Source of the DNA: Acidobacteriaceae bacterium
GTDB taxonomy: Bacteria; Acidobacteriota; Terriglobia; Terriglobales; Acidobacteriaceae
Assembly: GCA_003165455.1 (NCBI GenBank)
Contig: PLUJ01000299.1
Coordinates: 3,801 to 11,891, forward strand
Direction of reading: 5' to 3'
Length of the DNA: 8,091 nucleotides
Shown: in pieces, positions 1-5,936 of the stretch
Layout: each line of letters opens with the position of its first letter
Position numbering within the stretch: the stretch's first letter is position 1
Program-made: the position numbers and the translations under genes
Notes under the pieces: model-generated
The model's input: the letters and a program-made list of their open reading frames with translations, nothing else
What the model was told of the DNA's origin: nothing
The model's database searches: none

Positions 1-1097
1 CCGCGCTTTGGATCGGTTTCGTAGAATTCTTCGGTAAGTGCGTGTGCGGGAGGTGCTTTGTACATGCGCACCAGTTCTTCAAAGCGCCCAAGGACAACGT
101 TTCCAGCCTGTGCCATTAGGTAACGGCCCACAGTGCCGCTGGAGTTCGCCAGTCCGTTTTCATGGCCGGGACATGCTGAGTTCAACAGCAAGCGTGGGGT
201 CTCGATGGCATATCCGCAGACAATAATGGCTTTCGCTTTCTGCTCAACCTCGTGTCCATTCGGATCGAAGTAAGTCACTCCGGTGACACGTCCGTCTTTG
301 CCCAGGTTAATCCGGGATGCCATGCAATGGTCGCGGATCTCGGCGCCATGCGCTAGGCCATCGGGAACGTGCGATATCAGGGTGCTTTGTTTAGCGCCAA
401 CTTTGCAACCTTGAATGCAGAACCCCCGGTAGATGCAGTGTGGCCGATCGCCATGAGAGCCCGCTAGGATGGCTACGGGCCCGCCGATGCTCACTCGGAT
501 GCCGAGTTTTGTGCAGCCCTTGATCATGATGTCTCCGCAGCCTCCCATGGGATGCGGGCCATAGGGGTAGCCGTGAGGATCGCCCCACGGAAAGTAGGCC
601 GGACCGGAGACAGGAATCTCTTTTTCGAGCAGGTCGTAATATGGTTTTATTTCGTCATACGAGATTGGCCAGTCAACCCCGACGCCATCTTCAGAGTGAA
701 CGCGGAAATCGGAAGGATGGAGCCGCGGAGTGAATCCGGCCCAATGCACCGAGCCGCCACCCACCCCTTTCCCGCTGTTGTTCGCACCAAGGGCGAGTGG
801 ATCTTTACCGCCTGTTATGCGCAGCTCATTCCAATAGAGATTGTATGAGCCAGCTTCATCGCTGACCCAATCACGCTCCGTATCCCAGAACGGCCCGGCC
901 TCGAGTCCAACAACGCTAAATCCGGCGCGAGCCAATCGCTGCAACAGTACTCCGCCGGCTGACCCGACGCCGACAATGCAGTAGTCAACTTGTTCGCTGC
1001 TCTTGTATCGACGCATGGCCAGGTCGAGTCGCTGAATGGCTCCGAGCATGTGGACGCCCTGCGGAGCTTCAAGAGTCCGGAAGAGAGGCTTTTTCAA
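1..1097 (-). CDS. GMC family FAD-dependent dehydrogenase, large subunit (3' end cut by window edge)
   Basis: This is a flavoprotein dehydrogenase of the glucose-methanol-choline (GMC) oxidoreductase family, of the kind that pairs with a gluconate 2-dehydrogenase subunit 3 protein and oxidises sugars, sugar acids or polyols. The first 365 residues are visible. The ADP-binding fingerprint GVGSAG is at residues 43-48, followed by an acidic residue (E66) in LEAGP. A glycine-rich GMC segment, GKGVGGGSVHWAG, is at 109-121. Cysteines C221, C227 and C231 are spaced like the cluster that binds a 3Fe-4S centre in Burkholderia cepacia FAD-glucose dehydrogenase, so an iron-sulfur centre is inferred. I chose the TTG start at 1097: an AAGGAGG lies six bases upstream and the codon overlaps the stop of the preceding gene. 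In-frame ATGs at residues 17 and 28 are alternatives. There is no signal peptide. The C-terminal catalytic His/Asn region lies outside the window. The substrate is unknown. Confidence 0.9.
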   Translation of the reverse strand, partial: MKKPLFRTLEAPQGVHMLGAIQRLDLAMRRYKSSEQVDYCIVGVGSAGGVLLQRLARAGFSVVGLEAGPFWDTERDWVSDEAGSYNLYWNELRITGGKDPLALGANNSGKGVGGGSVHWAGFTPRLHPSDFRVHSEDGVGVDWPISYDEIKPYYDLLEKEIPVSGPAYFPWGDPHGYPYGPHPMGGCGDIMIKGCTKLGIRVSIGGPVAILAGSHGDRPHCIYRGFCIQGCKVGAKQSTLISHVPDGLAHGAEIRDHCMASRINLGKDGRVTGVTYFDPNGHEVEQKAKAIIVCGYAIETPRLLLNSACPGHENGLANSSGTVGRYLMAQAGNVVLGRFEELVRMYKAPPAHALTEEFYETDPKR

Positions 1098-1861
1098 TGC
1101 GTGCCTCCTTGCCCAGGGCTGCCTTTATGTTCCGCTGATCCTCCAACCGGATTGAACTGTGCCGATGGCGAACCGGGTGGCGCGGCCCACGCGTATCGCC
1201 GTTCATTTACTTCCCATGGTTCCGGCTCGCCGCCTTCCAGCCGCATGTAGCCTCGAGGATACGCGGGACCACCAAATCCAATTTCATCCCAGGCGAAGGG
1301 ATGCGCGTAGTAAGCGCCAACCACATCCTGCACAAGGAGGAGCCAGTAGCGGGAAACCGACATCCGTCCCCAGATATTGTGACCCGCCGGCGGCTGGCCG
1401 TCGTGCAACGTCCTCAGCACAGCTTCCTGGTCGAGTGGACTAAGATCCACGAACGGCTTTCGGAACATGTGTTGTGCCACTTCTGCAATTCCTTGCAGGC
1501 CAAGCCGATGTGCTTCCTGATCGGTGGGCATGCCGTCAAATCGGTAACCATCCAGCCGGTCTTCATACAGGCGCTCGTCGATGGAATTGACGATAGGTAT
1601 CTTGTGGTGTTCGTCGCGATCATCTTGCGGCAGGATTCGGTCACACACCGCGGTCATCAGATGGGCTTCTTCAGGAGAAAAAAAACGAATCGGCGGAATT
1701 TTCTCTATCCTGGTGAGAACCAGGTTTCGCGTCGCTTCGTCCCAAAACTCCTTTTGGCTCAGGGTGCTGAATCGCGGGTAGTAGCCAGGCTGTGCAAGCG
1801 GCGGCAACGGTTTCCCCGTTTGTGGATTGACCGGTCGCCCGTCATGTTCTGGATCAGGCAT
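1094..1861 (-). CDS. Gluconate 2-dehydrogenase subunit 3 family protein
   Basis: This 255-residue protein resembles the small (gamma / subunit 3) partner of membrane-linked GMC dehydrogenases, which in studied relatives assists maturation or export of the flavoprotein. The family-like core starts near residue 59 with FFSPEEAHLMTAVCDRILP, continues through an acidic/His-rich stretch around 80-86, and ends in a Trp/Tyr-rich segment near 170-210 (SRYWLLLVQDVVGAYYAHPF, then GGPAYPRGY). The ATG at 1861 overlaps the preceding stop (TGATG), and GGAGGGA lies six bases upstream. A reading frame extends further upstream, but that part only shadows the membrane gene. Known gamma subunits often carry a twin-arginine signal. 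None is seen here: the N-terminus (MPDPEHDGRPVNPQTGKPLP) is polar and proline-rich. The complex may therefore stay in the cytoplasm. The GMC gene that follows, with overlapping codons, is the obvious partner. Confidence 0.82.
   Translation of the reverse strand: MPDPEHDGRPVNPQTGKPLPPLAQPGYYPRFSTLSQKEFWDEATRNLVLTRIEKIPPIRFFSPEEAHLMTAVCDRILPQDDRDEHHKIPIVNSIDERLYEDRLDGYRFDGMPTDQEAHRLGLQGIAEVAQHMFRKPFVDLSPLDQEAVLRTLHDGQPPAGHNIWGRMSVSRYWLLLVQDVVGAYYAHPFAWDEIGFGGPAYPRGYMRLEGGEPEPWEVNERRYAWAAPPGSPSAQFNPVGGSAEHKGSPGQGGTH
1104..1110 (-). promoter_or_regulatory. Shine-Dalgarno site that sets the TTG start of the GMC gene
   Basis: The minus strand reads AAGGAGG here, six bases before the TTG at 1097-1095. 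It lies inside the last codons of the subunit 3 gene. The next in-frame ATGs, at residues 17 and 28, are too far away to use it, so this site favours a TTG start and translational coupling. Confidence 0.7.
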
Positions 1862-2841
1862 CAGCCTTCCCTCCGAAACATGCTGGCAAGTAATCCTAAA
1901 AACCCGCATGCCGCGAAAAGGAGTGGAGCAAAGATGGGAGGGCCAAACATCACGTTGTAGACTGGATGCTTCAAACCGCCAGGGCGACGCGTGACTCCTC
2001 GTGCGTGGTAATAAAATCCGGCAGCGCCGTCTACGATTGCCAGCGCGGAGACGGCCGGCAAAAGTTTCTTCGCGACCCGCGGGCTTCGAACCGCGCCCAA
2101 GGCTGTTCCAACCAGGACGGCGGCGATCACAGTCGGGCTCCACTGCGCCTTGTACTTAAAATTGTTCTTGTAGTGTGAGTAAAGGGCTTCGATCCCGCTG
2201 AAAAAAGCCGCGGCCGCAGTAGCAACCGCCAGATGCCGCTGAAACCGGCCCTCTCTCAGTTCCTGAACAACCGTGACCTCGCGATCGTTTAGTTTCTGCG
2301 GCAAGAATTTCGACCACCCTGAAGCCGGACGCCGCGAAACCTGTCGGGACGAGTCTTCGCGTCTCAAAAACGAAGCCACTAAACCGAGGTATGCGCTCGT
2401 ACCGAATAAGAGAGGCGCAAAAATGGGAGGGCCCATGACTATGTTGAACACTGGCAAACGCCAGCCTCCTGGCTTGCGCTGTATCCCTCTCACGTGAAAG
2501 CCAAATCCAATCAGACAATCCGCAAGAGTAAGAGCAGACACAATGGGCAAAAGAGTTCGAGCCGCACGGCGATTCACTGCCCCCGCAACACCGGAAACGA
2601 ACAACGCTCCGCTGAGGATGACAGGTGTGTACATGACGGGATTACTGTAGCTTCCGCGATAGTGCTCGTAAGAGACTTCGAGTCCGGCGATTGCGCTCGA
2701 TAGACCCGCAATCAGCGCCAGACTCCTTTGAAATCTACCTTCTCGGAGATGGTGGATGAGGGTGTGTTCCACATTCTCGATCCCCTCCAGATGATCGTTG
2801 CTGCTTGATCGATTTCTTCCGGCTGTCGCTAAGGCGTTCAT
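1861..2841 (-). CDS. Unrecognised integral membrane protein with an internal tandem duplication (about 8 helices)
   Basis: I do not recognise a named family. The 326-residue protein contains two copies of a 131-residue unit (residues 32-162 and 195-325), each beginning LREGRFQR and ending RRE, roughly 40% identical and almost gapless. Each copy has about four hydrophobic segments (near 40-56, 68-89, 94-116 and 131-158 in copy 1; 203-219, 234-252, 257-279 and 294-321 in copy 2). Each also has a conserved His-Tyr after the first segment (H60, H223), an H-x-R-G at the end of the third (H116, H279), then RPGG or KPGG and MGPPIFAPLLF or FGPPIFAPLLF. A 32-residue polar, basic linker joins them. I chose the ATG at 2841. 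A TTG at 2880 would add 13 residues and overlap the preceding stop, but its ribosome site is weak. Being encoded just before the dehydrogenase subunits suggests, without proof, a role as their membrane anchor or electron acceptor. Confidence 0.8.
   Translation of the reverse strand: MNALATAGRNRSSSNDHLEGIENVEHTLIHHLREGRFQRSLALIAGLSSAIAGLEVSYEHYRGSYSNPVMYTPVILSGALFVSGVAGAVNRRAARTLLPIVSALTLADCLIGFGFHVRGIQRKPGGWRLPVFNIVMGPPIFAPLLFGTSAYLGLVASFLRREDSSRQVSRRPASGWSKFLPQKLNDREVTVVQELREGRFQRHLAVATAAAAFFSGIEALYSHYKNNFKYKAQWSPTVIAAVLVGTALGAVRSPRVAKKLLPAVSALAIVDGAAGFYYHARGVTRRPGGLKHPVYNVMFGPPIFAPLLFAACGFLGLLASMFRREG
1867..2259 (-). repeat. Protein-level tandem repeat, copy 2 (four-helix unit)
   Basis: This encodes residues 195-325 of the membrane protein and is the partner of the copy at 2356-2748. 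It keeps both histidines of copy 1 (H223 and H279, matching H60 and H116) and the GPPIFAPLLF block. The loop after the first helix differs: it is basic (HYKNNFKYK) where copy 1 has HYRGSYSN. Confidence 0.85.
2356..2748 (-). repeat. Protein-level tandem repeat, copy 1 (four-helix unit)
   Basis: This encodes residues 32-162 of the duplicated membrane protein. It matches the second copy at 1867-2259 over its full 131 residues. Shared blocks are LREGRFQR, LLP-x-VSAL, H-x-RG, PGG, GPPIFAPLLF and LGL-x-AS. The DNA has diverged enough that this is an old duplication. Confidence 0.85.
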
Positions 2842-2876
2842 CTGGATATCACCGTCCCCCTCCTCTCGCAATCGGC

Positions 2877-4631
2877 TCAAATGACTTCGCGGACCTTGTC
2901 TTTCAGCACAGTCTTGATGATCTTCCAGCTATCTTTCTGACCCCTGGCGAGCGATTCCGCGAACTTGAAGGCTTGCTCCGAAGTGACATTGCCTGGCAGA
3001 GGAGGTTCGTTAGCGTCGACAACCGCCTGCACCACCACCGGTCCCTGATGGGCAAGCGCCTCTTGCAAGATCGACCTTGCTTCCCCCGGATCTTCGATGG
3101 TGTAGCCGGTGGCGCCGCAACACTTCGCGATCCCAGCAAAATCGATTGGCTGAAGCTCAACCCCAAACTCGGGATTCCCCTCCTGCACCATTTGCTCCCA
3201 CTTGATTTGCCCCAGCACATTATTCTTGATGACGATTACCGTGACCCGAAGGTTGTACTTCACCAGCGTTGCGATTTCGCCCATCAACATCGTGAGCCCG
3301 CCGTCGCCGACGATGCACACTACCTGCCTGCCTGGAAATGCAACCGCCGCTCCTATGCTGTAAGGAAGCCCGTTTGCCATGGTCGCTAGAGACCCCGAAA
3401 GCGAAAATTTCATATCACCACGCATCTCGATGTAGCGGGCGCTCCAGGTCGCGATCGTTCCGCTATCGGAAGACACAATGGCATCGTCGTCGAGGAGTTT
3501 GCTCAGGCTCCATGTCACCACCTGCGGCTTCATCGGTTTATCTTTCCGCGTGCCCCGTTCCTCGATGAGTTTGTTCCAGCTCTTCATATTTTTCTGCGCT
3601 TTGGTCAGAAAATCCTGACTCTCCTTCTTGTGGATCAGCGGCAAGAGGGAGCGCAACACAGCACAGCACTCGCCGGTCAGCCCAACGTCAACAGGATGAC
3701 GCAAGCCGATCCGTGCCGGATCAATATCAATCTGGACCGTTTTCGCATGACCCGGCTTGGGATAAAACTCCATGTAGGGGAATCCGCTGCCGGCAATGAT
3801 AAGGGTGTCGCATTCTTGCAAAGCATCTTGCGAAGGCGCGGTACCGAGCAAACCGATTCCTCCCGTCGTATACGGGCTTTGGTCCGGGACGACCGCCTTT
3901 CCCAGCAGAGGTTTGATGATGGGCCCGGCTACTTTTTCGGCGAGTTCCAAAATCTCAGCTCGTGCCTTTAAGCATCCCGCTCCCGCCAAGATCGCCACCT
4001 TCGATCCGCGATTAATCAATTCAGCGGCTTCATCCAGCGATTGCTGAGACGGCGTTGGATGGGCTGCCGCGTACAAGTCCGAGCTGTGCTTCGGTAGGTT
4101 GGCGTTGGACCTTTCTTCATCGTGGGATGTCCATTCCTGAATGTCTTTCGGAATGGTGATGTGACTTACGGTGCGCCGGGTCAATGAAGTCTTGATGGCC
4201 TCATCGACAATATTGTTTACATGGGCAGGACCCATAATGCGCTGGTTAAACTCGGCGACATCCATGAAAAGCTTGTCGAGATCAACGTCCTGTTGGTAAT
4301 GAGTGCCAATCAGGTCATGAAACGTGTGCCCAGTAATGGCGAGGACGGGCTGGCTGTCGCATTTAGCATCGTAGAGGCCATTCAAAAGATGAATGCCGCC
4401 TGGCCCAGATGTCGCGAGACATACTCCGAGCCGTCCTGAATATTTGGCATACCCGCACGCCGCAAAGGCGGCAGCTTCCTCGTGCCGGACCTGAATGAAT
4501 TTAAGTTTCTCCTGGTGTGTGCGCAGCGCCTCGAATATTCCGTTAATCCCGTCGCCAGGAAATCCGAAAATCGTATCCACGCCCCAGTTAATCAAACGCT
4601 CTATCAATAAGTCGGCTACAGTCTTCGCCAT
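2877..4631 (-). CDS. Thiamine-diphosphate enzyme, pyruvate oxidase / pyruvate:quinone dehydrogenase-like
   Basis: This 584-residue protein belongs to the pyruvate oxidase / acetolactate synthase family, which decarboxylates 2-oxo acids with thiamine diphosphate. Three domains are visible: an N-terminal pyrimidine-binding domain with the catalytic glutamate in VRHEE (E51) and FGFPGDG at 23-29; a central FAD/nucleotide-type domain (about 195-335); and a C-terminal pyrophosphate domain with the metal/ThDP motif GDGG (442-445) ending in NN (470-471). Length and the VLGQIKWE segment fit E. coli PoxB (572 aa) best. As in PoxB, an extra C-terminal tail (about 560-584) could form an amphipathic helix for membrane contact, so quinone reduction is plausible. 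Acetolactate synthase or another 2-oxo-acid decarboxylase cannot be excluded. The ATG at 4631 has GAGGAGG six bases upstream; a 19-residue upstream extension of the frame is unlikely. The preceding M24 gene ends 22 bases before it. Confidence 0.88.
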   Translation of the reverse strand: MAKTVADLLIERLINWGVDTIFGFPGDGINGIFEALRTHQEKLKFIQVRHEEAAAFAACGYAKYSGRLGVCLATSGPGGIHLLNGLYDAKCDSQPVLAITGHTFHDLIGTHYQQDVDLDKLFMDVAEFNQRIMGPAHVNNIVDEAIKTSLTRRTVSHITIPKDIQEWTSHDEERSNANLPKHSSDLYAAAHPTPSQQSLDEAAELINRGSKVAILAGAGCLKARAEILELAEKVAGPIIKPLLGKAVVPDQSPYTTGGIGLLGTAPSQDALQECDTLIIAGSGFPYMEFYPKPGHAKTVQIDIDPARIGLRHPVDVGLTGECCAVLRSLLPLIHKKESQDFLTKAQKNMKSWNKLIEERGTRKDKPMKPQVVTWSLSKLLDDDAIVSSDSGTIATWSARYIEMRGDMKFSLSGSLATMANGLPYSIGAAVAFPGRQVVCIVGDGGLTMLMGEIATLVKYNLRVTVIVIKNNVLGQIKWEQMVQEGNPEFGVELQPIDFAGIAKCCGATGYTIEDPGEARSILQEALAHQGPVVVQAVVDANEPPLPGNVTSEQAFKFAESLARGQKDSWKIIKTVLKDKVREVI

Positions 4632-4637
4632 GAATTG

Positions 4638-4644
4638 CCTCCTC
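4638..4644 (-). promoter_or_regulatory. Shine-Dalgarno site that sets the ThDP enzyme start
   Basis: The minus strand reads GAGGAGG, six bases before the ATG at 4631. It selects the protein beginning MAKTVADLL rather than the longer frame that starts inside the preceding gene at 4688. Confidence 0.7.
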
Positions 4645-4653
4645 AAACCATTG

Positions 4654-5928
4654 TCAAATCGCTTGCCGCATTGCGGTAATGTTTTCACCAGGAGATGTGC
4701 GTGATCGCTCGGCTTTTTCGCGAGTGGAATTCCAACTCGATATCGTTAGACTTTCGATATCCGATTGAAAATCCGTAAGTAGTTCACAGCCCGTCCGCGT
4801 CACTGCGACCATGTCACAGTGGCGAACGCCTCCGTAACCGCCAATGTAAACAGCCGGTTCAACATTGAAGACCATGCCTTCCTCGATCACATCCGGAGAG
4901 CCGGCATGAACACGCGGGCTGCTGTAAGCACTCATCGGCGAAAAGCCGACCCCGTGGCCGGTACCATGTTTGAGATATTGACCGAGACCAAAGTCTTGGA
5001 TTACCCGCCTCGCCACCGCATCCACTTCTGCCGCCCGTGCCCCCGGCGTGATAGCGTCGAGCGTAGCCTCACGGGCTGCCAGAACCGCAGTATGCATTTT
5101 TGTCTGCTGTTCGTCTGGAGGTTGCAGCGTGTACGTGCGCGTAATGTCAGTCCACAAGCCATCAACATAAGAATTGCAATGCATCATTACAAGATCGTTC
5201 GGTTCGAGAGTCCGCTCTCGCGTGCGCGCATAGGCCGTGTACGCCTTTGCCGAGTTAGGACCAGACATGCAAAATGCGAAGCCATTACAACGCTGGATTG
5301 GGAGGCCGGGCACGTCGTTATCACTCAAAAGCGATTGAAAGAGTTGAGCGGCTTCGGGTTCTTTCATTCCGGCCCGGAGTTGGGGTGCTCCTAGCTCATA
5401 TGCACTTTTCGCAATGGCACAAGCCTGGCGGATTCGTCCAAGTTCGAGGGGCGTCTTGACGGAACTCAAAGTTCGAATCCACTCATCGATCGGAGTAAGC
5501 CCAGAGTCAGGGAGCAGTTCGTGCAGCATACTTGAGAGCTCGCTGCCAAAGAGATGGATTGCAAGGTAAGACGCCGCCTGAGAACTGGCTCCAGATTCAA
5601 TGCCGATTGATCCAGATTCAATTTTGAGTTTGTGCAGAATAACAGCGAGGCGGGGTTTCACGGCTTCAAGAAGGCTGCGCGTCTCGTTTAATGTTTCTGG
5701 CACAAAGGTCTCAATCGAATCCGCAAAACCGGCTCTCGCAAGTTCTGCCTCGTCTTCCGGAACCAGCAACATAGTTGGGCCGTCGCAAACACAGATCGCA
5801 ACGCTGTTGCCCACGACCGGCCAGTACCCAGTCAGTAGCAGAACATTCGAAGGAAGGGCACACACCACCGCCGTCAACCCTGTCGAGTGTAGATTCTCTT
5901 GGATCCGCGAGATGCGCTCAGAATCCAT
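4654..5928 (-). CDS. M24 'pita-bread' family protein (Xaa-Pro peptidase / creatinase-like), metal site altered
   Basis: This 424-residue protein has the two-domain layout of aminopeptidase P, prolidase and creatinase: an N-terminal creatinase-type domain (about 5-150) and a C-terminal pita-bread catalytic domain (about 160-395). M24 peptidases bind two metals through Asp, Asp, His, Glu, Glu. Here the second Asp (D261 in TDITRTY), the His (H325 in HGTGHGVGF) and the first Glu (E357 in NVEPAVY) are kept. The first Asp position, 11 residues before D261, is H250, and the last Glu position, in GVRHCD, is C371. Creatinase is a known family member without metal, so a non-peptidase hydrolase role, or an inactive protein, is possible. 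A polar tail of about 28 residues follows the fold. The ATG at 5928 lies eight bases after the enolase stop, with only a weak AGG upstream. The substrate is unknown. Confidence 0.85.
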   Translation of the reverse strand: MDSERISRIQENLHSTGLTAVVCALPSNVLLLTGYWPVVGNSVAICVCDGPTMLLVPEDEAELARAGFADSIETFVPETLNETRSLLEAVKPRLAVILHKLKIESGSIGIESGASSQAASYLAIHLFGSELSSMLHELLPDSGLTPIDEWIRTLSSVKTPLELGRIRQACAIAKSAYELGAPQLRAGMKEPEAAQLFQSLLSDNDVPGLPIQRCNGFAFCMSGPNSAKAYTAYARTRERTLEPNDLVMMHCNSYVDGLWTDITRTYTLQPPDEQQTKMHTAVLAAREATLDAITPGARAAEVDAVARRVIQDFGLGQYLKHGTGHGVGFSPMSAYSSPRVHAGSPDVIEEGMVFNVEPAVYIGGYGGVRHCDMVAVTRTGCELLTDFQSDIESLTISSWNSTREKAERSRTSPGENITAMRQAI

Positions 5929-5936
5929 TGGTTCGC

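Noticed and set aside
1301..1960. Plus-strand open frame of 219 codons
   Set aside because: It is antisense to the subunit 3 gene, shows no recognisable domain, and has composition typical of a shadow frame; the minus-strand protein has clear family motifs.
1862..2143. N-terminal extension of the subunit 3 frame (94 extra codons)
   Set aside because: The extension overlaps the end of the duplicated membrane gene, is arginine-rich and motif-free, and the ATG at 1861 has an ideal ribosome site and a TGATG junction.
2156..2518. Minus-strand 120-codon frame
   Set aside because: It is an out-of-frame shadow within the duplicated membrane protein gene.
2805..3389. Plus-strand open frame of 194 codons
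   Set aside because: It lies opposite the C-terminal half of the ThDP enzyme, including the GDGG region, and has no family features of its own.
4819..5394. Plus-strand open frame of 191 codons
   Set aside because: It is antisense to the M24 catalytic domain; Cys/Arg/His-rich low-quality translation with no motif.
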